Source of the DNA: Tectiglobus diatomicola | GTDB taxonomy: Bacteria > Pseudomonadota > Alphaproteobacteria > Rhizobiales > Hyphomicrobiaceae | Direction of reading: 5' to 3' | DNA: 64,000 nt | Assembly: GCA_039583345.1 (NCBI GenBank) | Contig: JAZDSJ010000006.1 | Location: 62,001-126,000, forward strand | Part shown: piece by piece, positions 29,239-39,379 of the stretch | Layout of the letters: the number at the start of each line of letters is the position of its first letter | How positions within the stretch are numbered: position 1 is the first letter of the stretch | The notes under the pieces: generated by a model | Told to the model about the DNA's origin: nothing | Database searches by the model: none | The model's input: the letters and a program-made list of their open reading frames with translations, nothing else | Position numbers and translations under genes: made by a program

Positions 29239-30126
29239 TTACGAAATTGTCTCTAAAACTACACAGCGTTTACAACCTGTGAGGTCTTGGTTTACACTTA
29301 CTAATTTAAGAAAATTATGATTTTCACCTGTTTTTAGAATTTCTATAACTCTGTCAGTATCGTTGCACGCCGACTCAAAGACGGCAAATCCTTGTGGAAC
29401 TACACGTTTTAAATCTGCTGCAAGACTGCGATAAGCATTTAAACCATCCGGGCCACCATCAAGGGCAAGGCGAGGATCATGATTAACAATTTCTATTTGA
29501 AGCGAGCTGATATCTTGAGATTTTATGTACGGCGGATTAGAAATAAGCAGATCAAACTGACCATTAACCTTTTTAAGGTAATCAGATTGTAGCCATGTAA
29601 CACGACTTTCTAAACCTAGATGAATAGCATTCTTTTGCGCAATTACCAAGGCTTCACTACATATGTCAACGCCAACTGCAGTCGCATTAGACCTTTCAGC
29701 TAATAATGTAAGTATGAGACATCCTGTACCAGTACCAATATCTAGAATGCGCCACGCGTGTCTAGGCCCTCGTTTCATCTCCATAATTTGTAAAGCGACA
29801 TCGATTAGTGTTTCACTATCAGAGCGCGGTTCAAGTGTTTCTGATGACAATACGAACTTTCGACCGTAGAATTCCTGCCAACCTCGAATACGTGCGAGCG
29901 ATTCTCCACTTTTACGTCGTTCCAGCCACGCGCTTATAGTAGCCATTTGTGATTTGACTAACTTCATTTGAGGCTGAAGTATAAAATCTTTACTGCAAAT
30001 AGTTGTCGCATCAATAACTAACTGTCGTGCCTCAAAAATAGGATTACTTATCCCAATCTTAGTCAATTCAAATACTATTTGTTCTATGACATCAGCAAGC
30101 ACTGGACTACTATTTGGTAGTATCAT
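29239..30126 (-). CDS. prmC: PrmC, release factor glutamine methyltransferase
   Basis: PrmC methylates the Gln of the GGQ motif in release factors RF1 and RF2 using S-adenosylmethionine. The N-terminal helical domain (about residues 1-85) is followed by the methyltransferase fold with RILDIGTGTGCLILTLL and AVGVDICSEAL. The catalytic motif NPPYIKSQD lies near residue 195. The frame is open to 30156, overlapping prfA, but the ATG at 30126 begins 4 bases after the prfA stop and gives the normal length (295). The two genes are clearly one operon, and the product acts on the neighbour's protein. Confidence 0.93.
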   Translation of the reverse strand: MILPNSSPVLADVIEQIVFELTKIGISNPIFEARQLVIDATTICSKDFILQPQMKLVKSQMATISAWLERRKSGESLARIRGWQEFYGRKFVLSSETLEPRSDSETLIDVALQIMEMKRGPRHAWRILDIGTGTGCLILTLLAERSNATAVGVDICSEALVIAQKNAIHLGLESRVTWLQSDYLKKVNGQFDLLISNPPYIKSQDISSLQIEIVNHDPRLALDGGPDGLNAYRSLAADLKRVVPQGFAVFESACNDTDRVIEILKTGENHNFLKLVSVNQDLTGCKRCVVLETIS

Positions 30127-30130
30127 AAGT

Positions 30131-31213
30131 CTACTCGTTCTTTTCCAAAACAGCAAGCTGTGTCGCCTGGTATTCTGTTACAAGAGCGTCAACTATTTGG
30201 TCTACAGCATGACCTGAGAGCATTTCATCAAGTTTATGAAGTGTTAAGTTGATGCGATGATCTGTTACACGGCCCTGAGGGAAATTATAAGTTCGGATAC
30301 GCTGTGATCGATCACCGGAACCAATCTGACCACGCCTAGCCTGAGCCCTATCGTTTGCTATTTTCTCTCGTTCCATATCATAAAGTCGCGACCTTAAGAC
30401 TTGCATAGCGTTACGGCGGTTCTGATGTTGTGATTTTTCGCTCGAAATTACTGTAATTCCAGTAGGTATATGAATAATACGAACAGCCGAATCTGTAGTA
30501 TTAACATGCTGACCGCCAGCTCCTGAAGCACGCATAGTATCAATACGTAAATCCTGCTGTCGGATATCGACATCAACCTCATCAGCCTCTGGTAGAACAG
30601 CTACTGTTGCAGCAGATGTATGAATGCGCCCGCTTGCTTCTGTCGCAGGTACACGTTGTACACGATGCACCCCAGACTCAAATTTAAGTCTAGCAAATAC
30701 ACCGTGACCAGTAATAGAAGCCGTAACTTCTTTATAGCCACCTATATCATTTGATGAATGCTCTATAATTTCAACGTTCCATTTTTTTAGTTCAGCGTAG
30801 CGTAGATACATTCGAAAAAGGTCTGCTGCAAAAAGTGCCGCTTCATTCCCCCCAGTTCCAGCACGAACTTCGAGAATCACACTTCTGTCATCAGCTTCAT
30901 CTTTAGGTAAAAGTTGAACTTTTAATTGTTTCTCTAGATTTTTAATTTTATTTTCAAGATCACTAAGTTCCTCTTTGGCGAAAGTCATTACCTCTATATC
31001 ATTTTCGCTATCTGCTAAAACTAATTTAAGATCAGCAATTTCTAGTTGTGCAGCTTCGAGTTTATGAATTGTACTAATTATAGGATTGAGATTAGAAAAT
31101 TCCTTTGACAAACGTGCAAATGCTGTGGGATTAACGTTTGCATTCATTTCTTGTTGCACGAGCTCCCAGCGTTCAACAAGACTGGCTAACTTTTCTTTTG
31201 GTAATGAACTCAT
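30131..31213 (-). CDS. prfA: peptide chain release factor 1
   Basis: RF1 recognises UAA and UAG stops and triggers peptide release. The GGQ motif lies in RASGAGGQHVNTTDSAVR near residue 235. The codon-recognition region contains HRVQRVPATEASGRIHTS, with PxT as PAT at about residue 190. The N-terminal domain is helical. The C-terminus DHRINLTLHKLDEML is typical. The length of 360 is standard. In relatives the gene upstream is ptsP, but here a 1.9 kb empty stretch separates prfA from lysC, so it must have its own promoter. The end almost touches prmC. Confidence 0.96.
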   Translation of the reverse strand: MSSLPKEKLASLVERWELVQQEMNANVNPTAFARLSKEFSNLNPIISTIHKLEAAQLEIADLKLVLADSENDIEVMTFAKEELSDLENKIKNLEKQLKVQLLPKDEADDRSVILEVRAGTGGNEAALFAADLFRMYLRYAELKKWNVEIIEHSSNDIGGYKEVTASITGHGVFARLKFESGVHRVQRVPATEASGRIHTSAATVAVLPEADEVDVDIRQQDLRIDTMRASGAGGQHVNTTDSAVRIIHIPTGITVISSEKSQHQNRRNAMQVLRSRLYDMEREKIANDRAQARRGQIGSGDRSQRIRTYNFPQGRVTDHRINLTLHKLDEMLSGHAVDQIVDALVTEYQATQLAVLEKNE

Positions 31214-33133
31214 ATTTATTGCAGTATGTTAAAATTAAAAATTAACGTACATATTATCATCAAACAGTATTCCTCACATTTTGCACCTTCATGTGCTTTG
31301 AATTCTAGTAAAACTTTCCTTTAAAATCCTATTATAGCTGATGTAATGGAAGATAATTTTTAGCATGAGCTAGTTAATAATATGACATATAATAGTTGTA
31401 TCTCACATCAACCACATAGAATTACAGACAATTTATTACATCCAACAGCCAGCTGCACTACTAGTGATGTACGAAATACTTCAATTATATATTAATCTTA
31501 GCTCAAGTTGGAATTGAAGCTCTTCGGCTTTGAGCATATTGTTTTTCATTTGCAATTAACATATCAGCTTATTTGATTTGTATAGCTTTAAATACTACTC
31601 CAATGTCAAGTATTATTCACTGCATGTCAAATTATGAAATACAACCGGTTTATTACTGATATCATCCTATAATAGTTCGGTAGATCTTGACTTATTGATT
31701 GATCTTTGGAAGCTTAAAATAAGCTATTAACAAAAATTCTGAACTAAATAAACTCATGCTTGTAAGCCCAATATTTTAAAGATGCTCAATGATATTGTAT
31801 TTAGTTACTACACTTATGTTTATTTTGGTACCATTCTTTGATATTGCTTTTTTTTCGTAGTTAATAGTAATACTTCACTATAATTTTAATCAAGTTTGAT
31901 ACAAAATATTCGTAATAAGAAGCGTTGAAATTGATCTATCTCATCATCGGAAATATGAGAGGTATCACTAAGGGTCAAATATCATGGCTCTCGTCACAAT
32001 GTCTGATGCATTACGTATCCACTTTTTTCGGAAGTTATTTCTTTAAGTTTAACTTTAGGGCAGTTTGGTAGTCAAGAGAGGTCCGGGTTCGACTTCAGAG
32101 AATGTTAGTATAATATAAATTGAAGTATTCGAATATTATTGTTATTAGCTCTCCTTTTAAAATACTTATTAAGTGTTCTGAGATGTTCCAGATTTAAATG
32201 AAAACCTTCTTTTTCAAAATTAAACGTTCTATTGCCATATTGGAAAGTAGAATAAAAATTTTTAACCTCTGCATCTCTGTCAGTTCATTACAAAGTATTT
32301 TTTACATACGGTTTCAATGAAATTTATTGCAGTCAAATAAGTAATAAATCTATAGAACATAACAATGTATGCAAGGGAAAGAAACTGTCCTGTATGTACT
32401 GACGAAATCGATATTTATTAGATGCTTCTGCGTAGCAGTATCAGTAACACAGTTTATATAGAGCTTACCGATAAGACAAAATGCATAACTTCACAAAAAT
32501 CATTAATCATAGCCTGGTCTTAATCAAGATCATTTGTTTTTGCTAAACCTCTAGAATCTGTAACGGATTCGGAATTGAATTCGTCTTGAAGATTGCTCCC
32601 GATTTCTCAAATAAAACAAAGTTTTCATACTAAACAATAGTAATTATTCACAAAAACTCTTTGTATATCTTCAAATAGCTAAGATATGCATCGGATTGAA
32701 TCTAGTTACGCCAAGCACTTATGTTCCTTGAAACACAGGCATGGCAATTATAAAAGATAATGACCTCCTCTACTTTCAGATCGAAATCTTAAAGCTGTTT
32801 GATACTACATTATTATGTAAAAGCTTAAGAATATTACTTTGGGATTTAAAATAATTAGAAAAAATTTTTGAAATCTTTAATTTACACGAATTTTTATTAG
32901 TCATTCCTATGCGTATTGACAGGTCTTCTTCATCAACTAAGTCCGTTTGAATCTGGTTTACGTCAATACAGAACCCCGTATAATCGTGCGTAAAATATAT
33001 TTATTGTTTTTTATGTCAGAAATAAAGAAAGTTAAATTTTGTGCTTTTAAAGTGTCTTAGTAACAACTAAAGGCTATTTAAATGTACTGCTTAGAAAGCA
33101 GAACACTAACTAAAAGCTCAGCCTAATTAGCTG
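31214..33133. other. 1.9 kb non-coding gap at the expected ptsP site
   Basis: In many alphaproteobacteria ptsP (the phosphoenolpyruvate-protein phosphotransferase of the nitrogen PTS) lies between lysC and prfA. Here nearly two kilobases hold no frame of note, and I could not recognise any PtsP motif on the minus strand. A fragment on the plus strand near 32048-32101 (GGTCCGGGTTCGACTTC) looks like the T-arm of a tRNA but lacks partners. The size of the gap is close to that of a ptsP gene, consistent with complete erosion. Confidence 0.5.
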
Positions 33134-34399
33134 TCAACTTTTATCAAGCTTGTAAAGAGTATGGAGCGTACGTACCGCTAACTCCGCATATTCAGAATGA
33201 ATTAAAATGCTAATCTTAATCTCAGATGTAGTAATAGCAAGAATATTAATATTCCTTTTTGCTAATTCTGTAAACATTTGCGCTGCAACACCAGCATGTG
33301 AACGCATACCTATCCCAACAACTGAAATCTTTACAACATCATTAGAACTTATTATATCGTCGTATCCTATGTGTTGGCGCGCCTCCTCAAGAACTTGTCT
33401 AGTACGATCCAGCTCAGCTGATGTTACGGTAAATGTCATGTCTGTACTTTTACCATCCGAAGATAGATTTTGAACGATCATATCAACATTAATACTAGCT
33501 TTCGCAAGAGGACCAAAAATACTTGCAGCAATTCCTGGCTGATCGGCAATTCGCTGGACTGTCACCTTAGCTTCATCTTTTGCACAAGCGATTCCACTTA
33601 CAATCTGTGCTTCCATGATTTCGTCCTCATCACAAACTATTGTACCAATCTTATCCCATTGTTCGTTACTCATGACGGCTGGAATTAAACCAGGTTCATA
33701 GAAGCTAGAAAGGACTCTTACGCGCATACTGTGTACCATTGCTAATTCCACAGATCTCGTCTGTAATACTTTCGACCCTAATGAAGCCATTTCTAACATT
33801 TCTTCAAAGGAAACACGCAACATACGCTGTGCTTTCGGAACAATTCTGGGATCGGCTGTATATATTCCATCAACATCTGTGTAAATATCACAAATATCGG
33901 CTTCTAATGAAATTGCTAAAGCAACAGCACTGGTATCTGAGCCACCACGACCTAGTGTAGCTACACGATTAAATTGAGGTTCAACTCCTTGAAATCCTGT
34001 TACTACAGCAACTTCATGTAGCGCAAGACGCTCACGAACTTTTTTACTATCAATAAATTTAATGCGCGCTGAACCATGTGCGCTGTCTGTTTCAATAGGG
34101 ATTTGCCAACCTTGCCACGACCTAGCTTGAACGCCAAACGATTTCAAAATTATAGCAAGAAGGCCGGCCGTTATCTGTTCCCCTGAGGCAACTACTGCAT
34201 CATACTCACTAGCATCATATAATGGCGATGCTTCACGCACCCAATCAATAAGTTGATTAGTTGTTCCAGACATTGCTGAAACAACTACCGCAACTTCATT
34301 TCCAGCATTGTATTCACGCTTTATGTGTCTTGCAGCATTTCGAATACACTCGAGATTTGCAACTGATGTTCCTCCAAATTTCATGACCAAACGTGCCAT
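33134..34399 (-). CDS. lysC: aspartate kinase
   Basis: Aspartokinase phosphorylates aspartate, opening lysine, threonine and methionine synthesis and supplying diaminopimelate. The kinase domain starts VMKFGGTSVAN and includes VVSAMSGTTN, VVTGFQG, TLGRGGSDTSAVALA and DIYTDVDGIYTADPR. Two ACT domains follow from about residue 265 (PGIAASIFGPLAKASINVDMI, then IGMRSHAGVAAQMFTEL), so feedback control is likely kept. The frame opens at 34423, but the ATG at 34399 (MARLVMKFGG) fits the family start, with GAGG about 11 bases upstream. Relatives have ubiG divergent upstream, as here. It links to metX and metY elsewhere in the window. Confidence 0.94.
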   Translation of the reverse strand: MARLVMKFGGTSVANLECIRNAARHIKREYNAGNEVAVVVSAMSGTTNQLIDWVREASPLYDASEYDAVVASGEQITAGLLAIILKSFGVQARSWQGWQIPIETDSAHGSARIKFIDSKKVRERLALHEVAVVTGFQGVEPQFNRVATLGRGGSDTSAVALAISLEADICDIYTDVDGIYTADPRIVPKAQRMLRVSFEEMLEMASLGSKVLQTRSVELAMVHSMRVRVLSSFYEPGLIPAVMSNEQWDKIGTIVCDEDEIMEAQIVSGIACAKDEAKVTVQRIADQPGIAASIFGPLAKASINVDMIVQNLSSDGKSTDMTFTVTSAELDRTRQVLEEARQHIGYDDIISSNDVVKISVVGIGMRSHAGVAAQMFTELAKRNINILAITTSEIKISILIHSEYAELAVRTLHTLYKLDKS

Positions 34400-34672
34400 A
34401 TATCTTATTACCTCATCAGTCATTACTTAAGTAACAAACAAAAAGAATTTTTAACAGAAAAATTCAAAATCTCAAGTTATCTGGAACTAAAATATAATTC
34501 TAAACTATTTGCATACTAGATTGTGTATCATTACAGGATCCGATACTATCTATAACGGAAGTTATCTGCAACTTTCATAAGACAGAGGGTATAGAAAATC
34601 GCATCTGCAAAACATTCTTCACATTCTTTGTGGTAAAGAATATTTAATAACTCTAGAAAACCGAATATGTAA

Positions 34673-35434
34673 ATGTCACAACAAAGACTAGTTACATCAA
34701 ACAATATTGATATCAATGAAATTCAGAATTTTGCAAGTCAGGCAAGTCAATGGTGGGATCCTGACGGTCCATTCCGGCCTCTGCATCAGATTAATCCCAT
34801 CAGGCTCAAGTACATACGTAATCAAGCAATACGAAATTTCAAATTAGAACCCACTGATCTCAGTCCACTTAGGGGATTGACTTGCTTAGACATCGGCTGT
34901 GGCGGCGGACTGATTAGTGAGCCTTTAGCACGCTTAGGTGCAGAAGTCACAGCTATTGATCCTGCTGAAGAAAATATAGCTACAGCTAAAACTCACGCCT
35001 CGCTTTCAGAACTTGATATAAAATATCACTCGTTGACGGCAGAACAACTTGCAAAAACTAACAGGAGTTTTGATCTAGTAGTGTGCCTTGAAGTAGTTGA
35101 GCACGTTCCTAACCCATTGAGATTAATCAGAACAATTTCTAAACTAACTAGCCCTGATGGTTTAATTATAATATCCACTATTAATAGGACCCTAAAATCC
35201 TATGCACTAGCAATACTAGGAGCAGAATATATTTTACGATGGCTTCCAGTTAATACCCATCGTTGGGAAAAGTTTATCCGTCCCCATGAATTGCAAACCT
35301 TCATAAATCAAATTGGCCTCAGAAGACTTTCCACAATGGGGATCATTTATAATCCAGTTCAAGATAAATGGTATTTATCAAAAAATACTGACGTCAACTA
35401 TTTGACAAGTATTCAAAAACAAGAACGTCCATAA
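34673..35434 (+). CDS. ubiG: ubiquinone biosynthesis O-methyltransferase UbiG
   Basis: UbiG performs both O-methylations in ubiquinone synthesis. The N-terminus has FASQASQWWDPDGPFRPLHQINPIRL, diagnostic for UbiG. The SAM-binding motif is LDIGCGGGLISEPLARLG. Later blocks include VVCLEVVEHVPNP and STINRTLKSYALAILGAEY, with WLPVNTHRWEKFIRP typical of the membrane-associated part. Length 253 is normal. It is divergent from lysC with a 249-base gap, an arrangement common in alphaproteobacteria. Its presence implies a ubiquinone-based aerobic respiratory chain. Confidence 0.95.
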   Translation: MSQQRLVTSNNIDINEIQNFASQASQWWDPDGPFRPLHQINPIRLKYIRNQAIRNFKLEPTDLSPLRGLTCLDIGCGGGLISEPLARLGAEVTAIDPAEENIATAKTHASLSELDIKYHSLTAEQLAKTNRSFDLVVCLEVVEHVPNPLRLIRTISKLTSPDGLIIISTINRTLKSYALAILGAEYILRWLPVNTHRWEKFIRPHELQTFINQIGLRRLSTMGIIYNPVQDKWYLSKNTDVNYLTSIQKQERP

Positions 35435-35647
35435 TGGTCTTCTAGCAACACTCAAATAACTGACGAGTATTGTAAAAAATTGAGAGAATTTAGCATTTAA
35501 TTTAAATTAGGGGACGTGACTTTAATTGCAGTCAATCGATGTTTACATAAATCTAGTTATTACTTAATAAGGCCGAGAACTGGATTTAAAGTAATATATT
35601 CTATAATGAAGGTTTCATATGAACTTAATCAACTAGCAGACACTTTT

Positions 35648-36952
35648 TCAGTTCGAAACAACTTTAAGAGCCTGGGAAAGATCCGCTATGATATCATTTT
35701 TGTCTTCTATTCCTATAGATAGGCGTATGACATTTGAAGCTGCACCAGCCGCATCTCGCTCTTGATCATTCAATTGACGATGTGTAGTTGAAGCTGGATG
35801 AATTATAAGACTTCGAGTATCACCTATGTTGGCAAGATGACTTAACATAGAAACGTTATTAACTAATTGGACACCAGCATTAATACCGCCTTTTAGCCCA
35901 AATGTAAAAACAGCTCCTGCGCCCTTAGGACAGATCTTCTTATGTAATTCATAGTATGGATCGTCTGGAATGCCAGCGTAACTAACCCAAGAAACTTTTC
36001 GATGAGCTTTCAAATACGTAGCAACTGCCAATGCATTTTCACAATGGCGTGCCATACGCAAAGATAGAGTCTCGCAGCCTGTAAGAATAAGAAAAGCATT
36101 GATTGGGGCCAATGCGGGTCCAAGATCACGCAAACCCATGACACGGCATGCTACTGAGAGGGAGATATTTCCAAATTTTTCAGCTAATATGATATTATTG
36201 TAGGACGAGTTAGGATTTACTAATGTTTTATATGGATGCCTGGCACACAACCAGTTAAAGGTACCACAATCTACTATTATACCGCCTATAGAGTTGCCAT
36301 GACCTCCAATAAACTTGGTAAGAGAATGCACCACAATGTCAGCACCGAATTCGACTGGTCTACACAGATATGGTGATGCCAAAGTATTATCGACAATAAG
36401 GGGAACGCCGATCTCTTTCGCTACTTTAGAACATGCTTCTATATCTATTATTACACCACCAGGATTGGCTATGCTCTCAACGAAAATTGCGCGCGTTTTA
36501 TCTGAAACAACAGACTTAAATGTCTCTGGTTTTGTTGCGTCCGCCCACTTCACTTTCCAACCAAATTTTTGATAGGCATGTTTAAATTGATTGATGGAGC
36601 CGCCATAAAGTTGTCTTGCACAGATAAACTCGTCATTCTGCTCAAGAAGGGTATGAAAAACTAAAAACTCTGCTGCATGCCCAGATGCAACTGCAACCGC
36701 GGCCGTCCCACCTTCAAGAGCAGCAACACGTGCTTCCAATACCGCTTGTGTAGGATTACCAATACGAGTGTATATGTTGCCAAATTCTTCAAGTTCAAAC
36801 AATGAAGCAGCATGATTCGCGTCATCGAAAACAAATGATGATGTCTGATAGATTGGCGTGGCACGCGCCTTTGTTGTGGTATCTGGAGAAGCGCCGGCGT
36901 GAACAGCAAGAGTATCAAATTTCTGATTTAATAACCCAAAACTGTTAGGCAT
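35648..36952 (-). CDS. metY: O-acetylhomoserine sulfhydrylase (MetY type)
   Basis: This PLP enzyme of the Cys/Met metabolism family probably makes homocysteine directly from O-acetyl (or O-succinyl) homoserine and sulfide. The N-terminus has FDTLAVHAGASPD and ATPIYQTSSFVF. Substrate and PLP contacts are in YTRIGNPTQAVLEARVAALEG and in VDNTLASPYLCRP. The PLP Lys is in SLTKFIGGHG near residue 210. The C-terminus has HPASTTHRQLN and IRLSIGIE. At 434 residues it fits MetY better than MetZ (about 400). AAGGAAA lies 8 bases before the ATG. It pairs in function with metX at 53.8-55 kb. MetZ is the alternative; substrate choice cannot be read from the sequence. Confidence 0.9.
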   Translation of the reverse strand: MPNSFGLLNQKFDTLAVHAGASPDTTTKARATPIYQTSSFVFDDANHAASLFELEEFGNIYTRIGNPTQAVLEARVAALEGGTAAVAVASGHAAEFLVFHTLLEQNDEFICARQLYGGSINQFKHAYQKFGWKVKWADATKPETFKSVVSDKTRAIFVESIANPGGVIIDIEACSKVAKEIGVPLIVDNTLASPYLCRPVEFGADIVVHSLTKFIGGHGNSIGGIIVDCGTFNWLCARHPYKTLVNPNSSYNNIILAEKFGNISLSVACRVMGLRDLGPALAPINAFLILTGCETLSLRMARHCENALAVATYLKAHRKVSWVSYAGIPDDPYYELHKKICPKGAGAVFTFGLKGGINAGVQLVNNVSMLSHLANIGDTRSLIIHPASTTHRQLNDQERDAAGAASNVIRLSIGIEDKNDIIADLSQALKVVSN

Positions 36953-37056
36953 TTAAGTGTTTCCTTAATTGGTGTGCTCTGACACAGATTAAAAAAAGTT
37001 GTATCAACGTTTAAACTTACATTCTCAAGGATACAGAGGGTATGGTGATAACTGGT

Positions 37057-37473
37057 TTACATTTCGTCTTTCTCAAACTTTAAGGCTAAACCGTTTATAC
37101 AATACCGAAGCCCTAGTGGCATCGGCCCATCAGAAAAAACATGGCCCAAATGCGCATCACACGTGGCACAGCATACCTCAGTTCTACATGTAAACGCTGA
37201 ACAATCTTCATGTTCTGTTACTGCGTAATCATCTATAGGCTTCGTGTAACTCGGCCATCCAGTTCCGGAATCAAATTTGTCCTGAGACCTAAATAGCGTT
37301 GTACCACAGGCAACGCATTTATAAAAACCAGACCGATTCTCATAGTTAAGAGTGCTTGTAAAAGCAGGCTCTGTGTGCCTCTGACGAACAATGCTATATT
37401 GCTCAGGCGTAAGACAAGCGCGCCATTCTATCTCCGACTTTTCTATTTTTAACCGAGTTTTTATATAACTCAC
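37057..37473 (-). CDS. msrB: peptide-methionine (R)-S-oxide reductase MsrB
   Basis: MsrB repairs the R-form of methionine sulfoxide in oxidised proteins. The 138-residue protein shows the zinc-binding Cys pairs at residues 53/56 (CVAC) and 102/105 (CATC). It also has FDSGTGWPSY, AHLGHVFSDGP and the catalytic Cys at 125 in LRYCINGLAL. All key residues are intact. It lies just upstream of metY on the same strand with a 100-base gap, so co-transcription is possible; both concern sulfur amino acids. The start MSYIKTRLKI is the first ATG, and no clear ribosome binding site decides otherwise. Confidence 0.94.
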   Translation of the reverse strand: MSYIKTRLKIEKSEIEWRACLTPEQYSIVRQRHTEPAFTSTLNYENRSGFYKCVACGTTLFRSQDKFDSGTGWPSYTKPIDDYAVTEHEDCSAFTCRTEVCCATCDAHLGHVFSDGPMPLGLRYCINGLALKFEKDEM

Positions 37474-37681
37474 TTAACAAATCCGATCTTTCTAGAGTTT
37501 CGCCGAAGCAAAATTAAAAGCCAAGTGTTCTATCACGATGTTTGTAATAACGTTCCTTATCTTATGAAATAATCATAGATTTATTAAAGCTTAAAACCTA
37601 ACACAGGAAATTAGCAAATAACGTAAAAGCTACTAAACTGTGATAACTTTCTGAGTTAATCAAGAACTTGCCCTACACACC

Positions 37682-39379
37682 CTACGCTAAATAAAAAAGA
37701 ACTAGATAACAACAAAGGATAATAACTGCACAAGACGCTATACTACCCGAAGGCCAAGTACGTCCTAAGACGCTATCTGATGAATGATACGTATTAACTA
37801 ATCTCTCCAATTTAACAACTGCTTTAGTTAAACCTCTAGCCCCCGAAATCCAACTTACCTGTGCCATTAGTGCTAAAGTCTGAGCTAAATGATAACCAAA
37901 TTTACGATATACCCAATCCCCATCTATAATCGTGGATTTTTTAAGTACTGGAAGCATTTTCAATTTAATCATTAGCATAAAAGCTAACGTACTAAAGGCC
38001 ACAAGCTGTAGTTGAACCACAATATGATCCAGAGTATATGGATCATACTTTACAGAATAAGGCATAATCTTATAGAGGGGTGTGTAATATACTCCAATGG
38101 AAATACAGAGCACTGCTGCCAAACTCATGGCAACATACATGTTTGTTGGAACCTTATGCAAAAACTTTAGATCCTTTGCTCTTTCACCTCCAAATACGGC
38201 ATATGGCAATCGAAGGCCACAAACAAAAAATGCACCAGCACTTGCCGTCAGCATTAGTATCCAAGGCCAAAAATATTCACCTTTAAGAGCTGCTGATAAA
38301 ATTAATGATTTGGCAACAAAACTAGAAAAAAATGGAAGAGAGATTGATGCTGCTCCCACCATACAAAACGCAAACGTCCAAGGCATTACATCACGAAGAC
38401 CACCAAGCTCGGATGCTTTTGCTGTACCTACTCGAAATAACACCGCTCCAACTGCCATGAACAACAAAGCTTTATATATGATGTGACAAAAAGCATGAGC
38501 TGCAACACCGTTAATTGCCAATTCTGTTCCTATACCGACACCAACAACCATAAAGCCAAGCTGATTATTCAATGCGTGAGCAAGCAACCGACGCATATCA
38601 TTCTCAATTATTGCAAAAAAGATGGGAAAAACAGCCATCACTACACCTACAGGAATTAAAATGTCTGTACCAGCGTAGCCACGGGCGAGTGCATAAACAG
38701 CCAATTTCGTGGTGTAAGCAGATAGCAAAACAGTTCCTGTTACTGTCGCATGGGGATAGGAGTCCTGAAGCCAGTTATTGAGCAACGGAAACGCACACTT
38801 TATTCCAAATGCAAGGAGAATGAGTTGACCAGCAAACATCTCAATACCGATCGAATTAAACGATATGGAGCCAGTATCTCGGAAGTAGATCAAAATACCG
38901 GAGAGTAAAATTACACCAGATCCAATCTGAATAATAAGATAACGATGTCCAGACCGGTATGAAGCAACTGTGCGTGATGCCCAAATCAAAAAGACAGATG
39001 CAATTGCAGTTAGCTCCCAAAACACAAATAATGTTACAAGATCGCCTGCAAATGCTGCCCCAACGGCACTACCAGCATAGACCATGCCCGAAACATGTTG
39101 CGCCCAATCTCTAACATGCCAAGAATAAATTATACCAATAACCGCTGCAATTAAAAAAACATAACCAAAAACAAGGCTAAGTCTGTCAACCCTAAGTGTG
39201 ACCAACTCCATATCAAACAAAGGTATACGGCCAAATTCTCCCACCGGTAAATATGATAGGTAAACGAGAGCTATAATCGGGATTGCAAGCATGTAAATGC
39301 TGCGTAAGCAGCGTGGCAGAAGCGGAACGAAAAAAGCACCCAAAATTAGTATTAGGCCAGGATTCAACTCACTAATCAT
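37682..39379 (-). CDS. Mrp-type antiporter proton-pump subunit (third MnhD-like)
   Basis: This is a large polytopic membrane protein of the proton-conducting Nuo/Mrp family (ND2/4/5). Visible features include the conserved acidic segment FWELTAIASVFLIW, the lysine-bearing LLAFGIKCAFPLLNNWLQDSYPHATVTG and the His-rich AAHAFCHIIYKALLFMAVGAVLFR. The core of about 14 helices is followed by extra C-terminal helices (565 residues in all, longer than MnhD at about 500). It is the last gene of the operon, overlapping the small gene before it by 8 bases. Because no fused MnhA is present, this subunit may stand in for its ND5-like part; that is inference. Confidence 0.88.
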   Translation of the reverse strand: MISELNPGLILILGAFFVPLLPRCLRSIYMLAIPIIALVYLSYLPVGEFGRIPLFDMELVTLRVDRLSLVFGYVFLIAAVIGIIYSWHVRDWAQHVSGMVYAGSAVGAAFAGDLVTLFVFWELTAIASVFLIWASRTVASYRSGHRYLIIQIGSGVILLSGILIYFRDTGSISFNSIGIEMFAGQLILLAFGIKCAFPLLNNWLQDSYPHATVTGTVLLSAYTTKLAVYALARGYAGTDILIPVGVVMAVFPIFFAIIENDMRRLLAHALNNQLGFMVVGVGIGTELAINGVAAHAFCHIIYKALLFMAVGAVLFRVGTAKASELGGLRDVMPWTFAFCMVGAASISLPFFSSFVAKSLILSAALKGEYFWPWILMLTASAGAFFVCGLRLPYAVFGGERAKDLKFLHKVPTNMYVAMSLAAVLCISIGVYYTPLYKIMPYSVKYDPYTLDHIVVQLQLVAFSTLAFMLMIKLKMLPVLKKSTIIDGDWVYRKFGYHLAQTLALMAQVSWISGARGLTKAVVKLERLVNTYHSSDSVLGRTWPSGSIASCAVIILCCYLVLFYLA

